Below are positions 22,421 through 33,060 of a stretch of DNA of 64,000 nt, in pieces. The DNA lies in contig MU130355.1 of assembly GCA_015039465.1 (NCBI GenBank), positions 1 through 64,000 of the forward strand. Reading direction: 5' to 3'. The translations under genes and the position numbers were made by a program. Under the pieces are notes generated by a model. It was not told the DNA's origin. It saw only the letters and a list, made by a program, of their open reading frames with translations, and did no database searches. Position 1 is the stretch's first letter; each line of letters begins with the position of its first letter. The DNA comes from Phlegmacium glaucopus (lineage: Eukaryota; Basidiomycota; Agaricomycetes; Agaricales; Cortinariaceae).

Positions 22421-23236
22421 ATGTTCTCCAAATACGTAGCCATTTTGAGTTTCGCTGCCAGCGCCATTGCTGGGGTGGTTACTCCGGGGACCTACCGAAT
22501 CGTTAACGTCGCATCTGGGAGTACCGTTCGTGCGTATTACGCTCCAGGTCCACTCTTCGTTTCCAGCACCAGGGAAAATGCTGGCTGGTTCGAATTAGTA
22601 AGTCCGAGTCTCGGTCACTTGTCATTCGAATATACTATAACTATCTGCTTAAAACCACAGTGGGATATTAAAGATGCTAAAGATGGTGGTTACACCATCG
22701 CCAATGTCGGCTTGAATATGCAATTCATGCTGGACACTTCTGCGGCAGTTTTCGTGAGTCCATAGTTTCCTTGGTCATAAGGCATGTCTCACGTAGCGTT
22801 TCCAAGAGCCCTGATAATGGAGAACCCGTTTTTACCAACCGCGTCCCTACCGTATTTAATATCGAATCCGCAGGCAACGGCGAATACGAAGTACGTCTTG
22901 CCTCTCTTTCCGGATTACTGGCGCAAAGATAATCCTAACATTTAATCACATCAAGATCAAACTCCCGTATGATGACTTACTCTGGAACGTTGAACCACCT
23001 GTTGTGCCTCGCGGAGATGTACGTTGTTCTCAATTGTCAGGGTTCGTTTTTGACACCTTCTGTTATCATATACCCAGATCAAACTCCGGCGTGCGAATGG
23101 AGACTCAACGGAGCATTGGCGCCTTGTTCCTGATCGCGCGCCTGGTGATGCTCATGCGGAACCGAATCACAATTACGATCGTTGGGATTTATTGAAGCAC
23201 ATTCCAGGGAGATTCTTCAAGTTAGGCCAAATCTGA
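22421..23236 (+). CDS. small secreted beta-trefoil-like protein, paralogue B
   Basis: Five exons (22421-22597, 22661-22753, 22807-22890, 22956-23018, 23078-23236) give 191 aa. Intron positions match paralogue A; exon 3 is 6 nt shorter. The signal peptide is MFSKYVAILSFAASAIAG, followed by VVTPGTYRIVNVASGSTVRA. The largest differences from A are in exon 3 (mid-protein loop) and the C-terminus (..GRFFKLGQI). The exon-3 acceptor is CCAAG, slightly weaker than in A. Both paralogues look intact, so neither is an obvious pseudogene. The function is as uncertain as for paralogue A. Confidence 0.7.
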
Positions 23237-25041
23237 TGCTTCATGGTTACGTTGATGAGCTTGTATTCTGTCACGGCTTAAATTGACAAGAAAAAAGAAA
23301 GGAAAAGAAAAAGATAAAAAAAAAAGAATTCTCAGCGGCCTGTCACTGCCTTGATCCTCGTGTTCCCCTATACTTGTATTCTGTAACTGTGATCCTCATG
23401 TTTTCCGTACGATAAAAGAGATTCCGTCTTACCTACCGTGTCCTGAGCTTTCAAGTTTCAAGACTGATCGATGATCCCTGACGGCGGGGTATGCGCCAAT
23501 TCTGTGATCTGCCCAGGTCGCCCAGGAACAATCGCTCCTCGCTCTTTGACTCTGCCTGAACATTCACTGCTGGGCCTCACGTCTCGGTATCGTGCAGAGG
23601 ACATTAATGGATCCTCTTCCCACGTCCACAGAATCTCCCTCAACATATTGTTTGACCCACCCAATAGGGCTGGAGACTTTAGATATCAAAGTTTGGGCGT
23701 CAAGAGTGGAGTAGTACCGTGACGTGATGCATATGAGCTTGGGAGCTTTTAGACTTGTACGTAGCGAAGGTAAAGGATACGGTGATATGCATCCTGCAAA
23801 AAAATCAAACTGAATCTCTTCATTGTTCCCATCGTCTGCAAAATACTTCAGTTCAACCAGCAATAGAATACATATAATCTGCGAATACTTAAGAGGACGA
23901 AAGATCTGGCATCCACAATGCTCTGCTTGATCTGCGGGAAATTCGGCAATACGGGCTTCAACACGTTGATGTGATTGATACCAGATGGTAAGGTGACAAG
24001 CAGTGCTTGAACAGTACATCAAGCTTGTTGTGCATGTCCAATTCTTTTCGTGCGGCGCACGTCTAGCTGTTAATTCGAGCGGTCCATTCCCCATACAATA
24101 GTGGCAAAACGACAGTGTCGCGGGGATGCTGGAACGAGAAGCTATAACATGTCTTTTAAGTAGCGATGCTGCGAAAGACTTATGATGGTAGCTTCTACGA
24201 GGACTGGCACCCAAATAATCAAGGAGATCAGTCCGAACATAGTTACCCTCAATCATGCAAGAACTTGGAGGAAATACAGACTCCAGAGAACGGGAAAGTC
24301 ATCGACCTGCGGATGACACCTTGATGTTGAATAATGAATTCCGCTACCTCGTAGAGTGGATTGGGCATATCGATCTATAATCGCGGGCATCTCATTCACT
24401 TTTACGTTCCCGAAGTCGTTTCCGTTACATCCTTGTCTACATACGACCTGCCAAATGAGCACCTCAATCGTTGGTTGGAAAAAAACCATATTCTTATCTG
24501 GGTCTATCCAACTCCAATGTAAAGCGTAGAGGTCCCTGGGCCAGACATCGAGATGTTAGTTGCCAACCAGACTTTCTTGGGGACCTTGAGCTGCGCATCG
24601 AGCACCTCCCTAAACTTCCTAAACTCCGTGCAGGTACTTTGTTAGCAGAATTATGCGAAGAGCTCGCAGGCGGTGGTCAACTTTTGAACACGTCACGTGT
24701 TCACTTTCCCATAGCCAAAGAAAGCACAAGGTCCTCCAATATCCAGTACTAGTAACTACTACATGCATCAATCTCTTAAAAGTAAGCAATTGAAGTTCCT
24801 TCACAATGAATTACAAATAAGTTTCTCACTACATGAGCAACCATGTAGTTCATTTTAGTTTGAATATATGTAAAAATTATTAATAATATTAAATTATCTT
24901 ATGTTAAATTTATTTATTTTTTAAATAATTTTTTTTAAAAGAAATATATAATCCGATACATGATAAAAGTAAGCCTCGTATTGCCATGAAAAGCAGCGGC
25001 CTGAAACCCAAGTCAGTTTCCTCGCCGAAATCCAAGGATCA
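23237..25041. repeat. downstream part of duplicated segment B, no gene established
   Basis: Contains the unit-B copies of the blocks described for 18933-20560, plus an A-rich insertion (23290-23330). A 230-codon minus-strand frame at 23564-24256 runs through the duplicated block, but its counterpart in unit A is interrupted and it has no domain. 24850-24960 is very AT-rich. CGCTGCTTTTC… begins the 3' flank of the first transporter gene. Confidence 0.4.
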
Positions 25042-26994
25042 TCAATTTATTTCATCTCCAGAATGAACGTTACGGCCCAATTTGTCGCCGTCCTCCCTTA
25101 AAGAACTCAAGAGGCCCTCTTCAAGTTCGATATCTTGTGATAGGCGTCGGATCTGTATGCTCTTGGGTGCTGGCGGATCTTGCTCTTTCGTAAGCTAGTC
25201 ATCGCAAAGTTGGTCAGTTCAAGGAACTTGAGAGAGAGTGAAAGGTTAGATGAATACTTACTGCAACGTAACAAGCGGAAATCATAATTAGCAGTGTTCC
25301 AATTATGGATAGCGCCGTAGGTACGGCATGGAAGACAATCTTCTCAAGGATAGCAGCAAAGACGATCTGATCATGCATATTTAGCTCAATTTCAAAACCT
25401 TGATTTAAAATAATTACCTGTGTGTAGATGGCCATTGCAGCTCGGCCAGCCGTTTCACGTTGGAGCCCCATGGTCAATAACGCCTACGCATAACCAGATT
25501 ATAGTTAAGTGAAAATGATGGTGAATTTTATACGTATGTAATGCATTTGCCTGTGCGATGAAACCAAACATCCCGATCATGAGTAACAGAGCGAGCCAGT
25601 CGATCCGAGTAGGAATGATAATCGGGGCTTTCGTCGCAATTATTCTGAAATTGGATCAGTTGTGAGACAGCTTGTGAGACGCAAGTATAATGATGAGAAG
25701 CACCAGACTTACCCTAGAATAGATACAACAATGCACATCAACGCAAAAAACGTGGTAGTATGCATCGCATGCGCTCGCGTTCCAATGGCGCGAATGGTCG
25801 TATCTGCAAAAAGAAAAAATCTCTGGTTAATGAGCAGGTATCACAGGAAATATTTACGTAATTACATGCTCCTGATTGACCCAAAACTCCAATTAGGGCA
25901 ACCCTTGAAAAACATCTGAATATATAAATATATGTGAAATAGATGGGAAACTTTACCCAACGGCGATCAACCTTTCACTCTGGGTTCCCTTCTCCGTGGC
26001 ACTTGTGGGAACAATTACCTGGCCATCGGTTACAGGAATGACGGTTATAGGGGAATGAGGATGGCTTGCTGCGCCGAAGATGGCGGTAGGTCGCGCGATC
26101 AGGACAACGCCGATTAGACTGACAACTGATGTATTTCTGAGTTGGCATTCCTTTGGAATAAACTGTTGGGCTAATCACTTACATCCTGCAAAGGCTTCTC
26201 GACGCGCGAAAATCTCACCCAGAAAGAAGGCTCCAGCCATCGCCGTGACCATGGGTGCGAGGAAAGTCAAAACAGTCGCATCTGACAAAGAGAGGTACTG
26301 TAGGGAGTAATAAACTCCAAAGAGGCCAAAGAACCTGTAGAAAACCATCTGTGAGCCAACATTGAAGAGTGTTTAACGATTGATTTAAGGAGGCAGACCC
26401 AATGAAACCTCTAAACACCAGCAATAGTCGAATTCCCTTTGGGCCCAATATAGGGTCTGGAATCTTCCGCGCAACCCTAATGGAAAGCATAGGTGATTAT
26501 GAGATGAGCAAGAGATCTGTGGAGTTTTTTTACATATACGTTATACAACAGATATAAGTGATTATCTGCGTAAATCATTTTATGAGACAAATCGATAGGA
26601 ATATATTTTTCGTACCATTCGAACAACCACGAGCTGAATATCATCAGATAGATTCAAAGACAGAAGGAAAAAAACACACCTCCAACGCTGTCACAGGTGG
26701 GTCCATATTGTTCAACATTTTCACCGCGACATTCATCAAAGTAAAGAACGCTTGAGAGGCTATAACGAGCAACAAGCCTGTATTCCTCTGCATGACACCA
26801 TTTGCTAAAGCTAGCCAGCTGTGTATTCGTGATGGAACGCTTCCTTCCCCTTCAACCTCAGATATATTTTCCTCATGGTCTTCAGCATGAGGCTTCGAAG
26901 AGGATGGATTCAAGCCGGACAGAATTGAAATGTGAGGGATTGGAAAGTCGGCATATTCTGGAGTGATTGCTGTGTAAGCATTTCTAGATGACAT
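25042..26994 (-). CDS. EamA/DMT-superfamily transporter, copy 1
   Basis: Twelve exons on the minus strand give 438 aa. Exons run from 26680-26994, with micro-exons 26616-26633 (18 nt) and 26540-26565 (26 nt), down to 25042-25194. All phases agree. After a soluble N-terminus come about ten hydrophobic segments. Family landmarks are VARKIPDPILGPKGIR, LLVFRGFIG, LQYLSLSDATVLTFLAPM, SLIGVVLIARP, GTRAHAMHTTTFFALMCIV and GLQRETAGRAAMAIYTQ. These match the fungal EamA (drug/metabolite transporter) family near SLC35G. The substrate is unknown; the protein should lie in the plasma or an endomembrane. The intron after FGFIAQ starts GCAAAT (25550 downward), a GC-AG intron. The start is the ATG of MSSRNAY; the longer open frame upstream has no ATG. 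Confidence 0.85.
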
Positions 26995-27989
26995 GGAGTC
27001 AAAGCAAGACGGGGCTGCGGCTTTGTTTGCCAACACAGTCGTGGATTCAAGGAGGATGACGGAGGTCCGGCAGATATTATTAAAGCTTGCTTTTTAGGGA
27101 TGTGAAACCCAGTCGAAATTAGAGTTCTATCTACTATAATTAAGCATATATATTGACTTTTCCATGAAGAACGATTATTGATCACTTACCACCTTTTTCC
27201 TCAATCGTTCCGTTGACGACAGCCAATAAAATAAGAATCAAAGGAAAAGAAACCGATATAGGCCAAGATAGTAAGATCGTGACATCCGAATCACCCCCCC
27301 TAAAATCTGGACGACGTAGGGCGGATGGATGATCTTTATAAAATCATTTTTGTTAGAGCTTCTTCCTACTCCTTCTATCTCTGGATTCATCTCTGAAATA
27401 TGGTTTCCAAACGAAGAGGGAAACCTGGGTTTCTGCCGGAAAAGGGTTTCTGGTTAGAATTATCCATATAATAGAACTACAGAGAAGAGGAAGATTGACA
27501 TATCGCCGGTACGGGCCGCACGGTGCTCATTACACACAACTCAGGGAGTCAGGCACAGATTTGGCACAGAAACGTATTAACATTACGCTGTCAAACGCCA
27601 GCTTCTGATTGGCTTAACCCTGGTTTGTGGGGTTGACCGATGTTGAGTGATAACGATAGCATTTTTTCGCAATTTATAACTTGTATCTGCGATACCCATT
27701 CCACCCTCATTTCGGCTCTGTCGAATTTATTTGATGCTAGCATGAGAAGATCACGCAGTAGAAAGGTTTACGACGACACGGAGGAAGAGATTTGGAACGG
27801 GTCATGACCCGTGGCTGAATGATCACTGATGGGCCACACAAAACCAAATAGTAGGTTTTCAGATTTATATGCAAGGCACTGTAATAATAAATTATTTGTT
27901 GTTGATGATTGTAGATAAATTTACAAAAATATATGTATCGCTGTGCAACGCAGCGGCCTGCAATGGAAGCCGCCCAAATCCAAGGATCA
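26995..27989. promoter_or_regulatory. upstream region of transporter copy 1, duplicated with the gene
   Basis: 27200-27350 and 27490-27660 recur upstream of the second transporter (30140-30310 and 30415-30590), including CGCCGGTACGGGCCGCA and TCTGATTGGCTTAACCCTGG. The inverted CCAAT (ATTGG) in the latter is a possible activator site. The duplication therefore included the promoter. 27380-27470 carries the dispersed GGTTTCTGGTTAGA block shared with the beta-trefoil units. Confidence 0.45.
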
Positions 27990-29931
27990 TCAATCTATTT
28001 CGTCACCACCAGAATGAACGTTACAGCCCAATTTGTCGCCGTGATGCTCCTCCCTTGAAGAATTCAAAAGCCCCTCTTCCAGCTCGATATCTTGTGATAG
28101 GCGTCGGCGCTGTATGCCCTTGGGTGCTGGTGGATCTTGATGCTCTTTCGTAAGCTAGTCATCGCGATTCGCCAAGTTGGTCAGTCAAGCAACTTGAGAG
28201 AGAAGGTTAGATGAATACTTACTGCAACATAACAAGCGGAAATCATAATTAGCATTGTTCCAATTATGGATAGGGCCGTAGGTACAGCATGGAAGACGAT
28301 CTTCTCAAGGATAGCAGCAAAGACGATCTGGTCATGCTTATTCAGCTCAATGTTCAAAACCTTGATTCAAAGTAATTACCTGTGTGTATATGGCCATTGT
28401 ACCTCGGCCAGCTGTTTCACGTTGGAGCCCCATGGTCAATAACACCTACGGTTTATAGTTAAGTGAAAATGAAGGTGAATTTATACGCATGTAACGCATT
28501 TGCCTGTGCGATGAAACCAAATATCCCGATCATGAGTAACAGAGCGAGCCAGTCGATCCGAGTAGGAATAACAATCGGGGATTTCGTCGCAATTATTCTG
28601 AAATTGGATCAGTTGTGATGTAATGATGAGAAACACCAGACTTACCCTAAAGTAGATACAATGATGCACATCAATGCAAAAAATGTGGTAGTATGCATAG
28701 CATGCGCTCGCGTTCCAATGGCACGAATGGTCGTATCTGCCAAGGAAAAAACCATTGGTTAGTGAGCAGGTATCACAGGAAATATTTACGTAAGTACATG
28801 CTCCTGATGCACCCAAAACTCCAATTAGGGCAACCCTTGAAAAACATTTCTGAGTATAAAAATATGTGAAATCGATGGGAATTTTACCCAACGGCGATCA
28901 ACCTTTCACTCTGAGTTCCCTTCTCCGTGGCACTTGTGGGAACAATTACCTGACCACCAGTTACAGCCTCAGGAAGGACAGTTATAGGGGAATGAGGATG
29001 GCTTGCTGCGCCGAAGATGGCGGTAGGTCGCGCGATCAGAACAACGCCGATTAGACTGACAACTGATGCATTTCTGAGAGGGTATTCCCTTTGATTGAAG
29101 TATCGGCTAATCACTTACGTCCTGCAAAGGCTTCTCGACGCGCGAAAGTTTCGCCCAGAAAGAGGGCTCCTGCCATCGCCGTGACCATGGGTGCGAGGAA
29201 AGTCAAAACAGTCGCATCTGACAAAGAGAGGTACTGTAGGGAGTAATAAATTCCAAAGAGGCCAAAGAACCTGTAGAAAGCCAGCTGTGAGCCGACATTG
29301 AAGAGTGTTTAACGATTGATAGGCGGCAGACCCAATGAAACCTCTAAACACCAGCAATAGTCGAACTTCCTTTGGACCCAATATAGGGTCTGGAACCTTT
29401 CGCGCAACCCTAAGTGAAAGCATAAGTGATTATGGGACGAGCAAGAGATATGTGGAGCTTTATTACATATACGTTATACAACAGATATAAGTGATTATCT
29501 GTGTAATTGCATTTCAAGAGGACAAATCGACAGGAATATGTTTTGCGTACCATTCGAACGGCCACAAGCTGAATATCATCAGATCAATTCAAAGACAGAA
29601 AAGAAAATAAACACACCTCTAATGTTGTGACAGGTGGGTCTATGCTGTTCAACATTTTCACCGCGACATTCATCAAAGAAAGGAAAACTTGAGAGGCTAT
29701 AACGAGCAACAAGCCTGTATTCCTCTGCCTGACACCGTTCGCCGAAGCTAGCCAGCTGTGTATTCGTGATGGAACGGTTCCTTCCCCTTCATCGCTAGGT
29801 ATATATTCCTCATGGTCTTCAGCATGAGGCTTCGAGGATGATGGATTCAAGCCAGACGGAATTGAAGTGTGAGGGATTGGAAAGTCGGCATATTCTGGAG
29901 TTATTGCTGTATAAGCATTTCTGGATGACAT
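27990..29931 (-). pseudogene. EamA/DMT-superfamily transporter, copy 2, frame broken at exon 7
   Basis: Tandem duplicate of the 25042-26994 gene with the same 12-exon layout, both micro-exons and the GC-AG intron (CAG|GCAAATGC at about 28505). Conserved landmarks include VARKVPDPILGPKEVR and GLQRETAGRGTMAIYTQ. Exon 6 has an in-frame 6-nt insertion. At the exon 7 acceptor, copy 1 reads CAG|ATGTTTTTC but copy 2 reads CAG|AAATGTTTTTC, two bases more. With the same donor this shifts the frame and reaches TAA about nine codons later. Retaining the intron also gives a stop. Either the product is cut to about 255 residues or an unusual splice rescues it. I did not re-check every other junction. Confidence 0.7.
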
Positions 29932-31895
29932 GGAGTTAAGGTAAGATGAGGCTGCGGCTTTGTTTGCCAACACAGTCGTGGATTCAAGGAGGATGACGGA
30001 GATGCGGCAGTGTTAGGACTTGATTTTTTTAGGGATGTGAAACCAAGTCGAAATTTAGAGTTCTATAATTACATGTAAGCATATATAATCACTTTTCCGT
30101 TAAGAATGATCGATGATCACTTACCACCTTTCCGAATACTTCCTTATACTTCCTCAATCGTTCCGTTGACCACGGCAGCCAATGAAATAGCAATCAAAGG
30201 ATTCCAGGAAAAGAAACCGATATAGGCCAGGATAGTAGTAAGATCATGATATCACCCCCCCTTTAAATCTGGACGACTGGGGCGGATGGATGATCTTTAT
30301 AAATCGTGTTTGTTAGAACGTCTTCGTACTCCCTCTATCTCTGGGATCCATCGACATCTCCGACATAGGGCCAAACGCGAGGGACTTTTCAACAGAGAAA
30401 ATCAACATTGACAAATCATGACACGTCGCCGGTACGGGCCGCATGGTACTCATGAGTCATTTCCCCACACACTCAGGCACAGATTTTGGCACAGAAACGT
30501 ATTAACATTCACGCTTGTCAAACTCCAGCTTCTGATTGGCTTAACCCTGGCTTGACCGAAGTACGGAATTGAGTGTATGGTAACGATAGCATTTTCGTTG
30601 AGGCCCGGGGTAAATCTCGACCTACGATAGGCTTGGTGGAAAGAATATTCGAATGTTGAACTACAGTTGACTCTGTCATGACCTATACCCCTTCGTGGAC
30701 GTCGAAACCCATGGGTTTTCACAGAGTATGGGTTCCAAGAGGAGTGTTCACTGTTGAAGGGTGCTTCTGGTAGCTGGTGGACGCTCAAAACCGTGAGTAA
30801 TTAATATATTATGGGGTATCACGAGGATGGGTTATGGCAGAGTCAGCTGTATCTTCGAATTCATCGACGTCATTCCTATCCATTGAATCATTCCTTTGAC
30901 ATGCTCAGGTACCTCGCTCTTACGCCGGTGGGTCGTGCCCTTTTTTTTTTTAGCGGGTATCGATCTACCAGTTCAGTTTCTACAGTAAAGAATGGCAATC
31001 CCCCATTTCCGGAAATTTTCTGGAGTCCTCATTCTTTACCATACTGCCACTAGAGTACTTAGTCCCTCAAGGAATAGTGGCGCATAACGCGAAGCCAACA
31101 GGAAAAATTGAATAAAACTGTGCAGTAGCAGGAAGCAAAGGTCTCTGTAATCTAACTACATAAATCTCACTCATGAAGTTACTGCACCCGTGGCGTTTCT
31201 TCAGCCCACTCTACGTAATGTCTGACCCTATAGCAACTATAGAGTAGTTGACTCGATCCATCATCCGGATCAAGACGAACGAGCCCTCAGTGCGTTGGCC
31301 TTTTTGTTTCCTCAGTACTACGATACCGATTCACACTCCAGCCCCAATAAATGCTTCCGACTCCACTGCGGGGGTGGACGAGCACATAGTTTTGAAGCTA
31401 TGGAGAATCCAAGGGGGAGGTTCGATGGAGTTTAACCAACTTGTCATTCATATTATTAAATAAGCAACTTGAATGGAAGTCATCGCAACCGTTTTACAAG
31501 TGCGCCACTGTAAGTACTATATTATTGCCTTCGATTTCTCACCCTCCTGATTTCCCATATTCAGCAACTTTTGGCAAGTAACTAATGTCCTGTCGTTGCC
31601 CTCAGTGAGGATGCTGCTCTATATTGTCTACTTTTAAATGGTATAAATGTTATATGTATCATCCCCGTTCCGATTACTAATAATTTCCAAGGCGTTTACC
31701 ACTTCCAATATAGTTTGATTCATAGGATTCTAGGAAACCATCAACGGGTACGAAAAATCGACGATATTGGGATAAATAAGAAAATATCTGAATAAGTCAG
31801 TCCAATTTGTCCAATTTTATGGAAATGTAAGTTAAGTTCATGATGCCGACACACGGGTGGCATGCGCGTATGCAGAAAAGCCGTTAAAACATGAC
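29932..31895. other. duplicated promoter region, then unannotated sequence
   Basis: 29932-30600 is the second copy of the transporter upstream region. 30600-31895 has only short ORFs without a recognised domain or consistent splicing. A poly-T run lies at about 30942-30951. No gene supported. Confidence 0.4.
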
Positions 31896-32361
31896 CTATA
31901 TCGGACAAGTTGGGGGATGAGGATTAGATGGTGCTTGTGTCGGACAACCTGAAGCCGGCGTTCCTCCAACCCCAGTGCCGGGATCCTAAATTCCTTGAAT
32001 TTGTATAGCTCCGAAATATTTAGGAAGTTTGACTCACATAGAAACACGCCAAATCCGTTCCAGGACTATAGCTAGAAAGGTGGATCATTGATCCATCATT
32101 CGACAAGAGTGTTTGTTATTAACTTACTAGCAGAAAATATCAAAAGGCCCAACTTGCTGGCGATCGAGATGAAGACCGTTGGGTCCACATGGAGGACAAC
32201 AAAATAACTGAAGGTGGAAATACTTTAGTGTCATTGTCTTAGCCTGGGTTGAAGAAAAAACAAACCCCTGGAGGAGGTATCGGAGGTTGGTCGGGTGAGG
32301 GAATGGCAAAGGTGAGAGTCAGGGCTGAAAGAATGGCCAAGACTCGAAACCTGAAATACAT
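31896..32361 (-). CDS. small secreted cysteine-containing protein (99 aa)
   Basis: Four exons (32266-32361, 32128-32207, 32038-32071, 31896-31985) join in phase to 99 aa. Residues 1-20 (MYFRFRVLAILSALTLTFAI) are a signal peptide, followed by a Pro-rich stretch (PSPDQPPIPPPG). The mature part contains CCPPCG, ..DIFCYYSPG, LACFYDPGTG and a terminal GCPTQ…TCPI. That is eight cysteines, consistent with disulfide bonding. Introns are 51-59 nt with GT-AG ends, including a 34-nt exon. It resembles small secreted proteins common in mushroom genomes, but I do not know a named family. It is transcribed away from the thaumatin-ricin gene. Confidence 0.7.
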
Positions 32362-33060
32362 CTTGGTACTGAGCTAGCAAGAAAGAGTAGATTGCGTTCT
32401 GAGGTATTTGTATTCGGACTTTGTCAGGGGCAATTAGGTCGATGAATTATCAGTATCATGCGGTCATTAATGACCGGTGGATACCACGATATCAAGGATA
32501 TGGTCTCCAGTAGCGGTAGGGATCTGGGTGGAATCTGGGACAACTCAAGATCTCTTGCATTATGGTGAGGTCGGAGTCCAATTGAAGTTGCTTTGGAACA
32601 GTCTTGGCCCTGTCATGCGATTGGTGGTATGCTCGCAGTGCTCAAAAGTGGTCTGTTGCGGAAGGTGGCGGACCTTCGGTGGCCACAGTGATTGACACGT
32701 GGCTTGAGTCGGGAATGGTCCGACAAGCTGCTCTTGTTGTACCTTATAGTAAGTTATACCAATTCTCCTCTCTCCAATACCGTTGATGATGAGTACAAGG
32801 TGAGGCTTTTATGCAGAATGCAAGTTGCCGCTGGATTTGCTTCTATCGTTGTGAATATCAACGGGTACCACTTTCCACAACTGAGTTTGGGTATGTGAGG
32901 GTGTCTCACTGTTGTCATGCGACTAAACATTCATATATATTTCTATGAATAGACAAGATGCCTGTCAAACTTTGTGTACCTATGATGCATCCCTGAAAAA
33001 AAGAAATCATAATAAAAAGCTTAACGGAGGCTTAAGCCCATAATTCACATATCATCGCCG
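32362..33060. promoter_or_regulatory. divergent intergenic region between two secreted-protein genes
   Basis: About 700 bp separates the divergent starts at 32361 (-) and 33061 (+), so it probably holds both promoters. The ORFs inside (32477-32898) show no domain. A TATAT-rich stretch lies near 32933. Nothing more specific is visible. Confidence 0.4.

Noticed and set aside
23564..24256. 230-codon minus-strand ORF
   Set aside because: It runs through duplicated non-coding sequence. The counterpart in the first unit is interrupted and no domain or splice logic supports it.
32477..32898. Plus-strand ORFs in the divergent promoter region
   Set aside because: Overlapping frames, no domain, no in-phase splicing.
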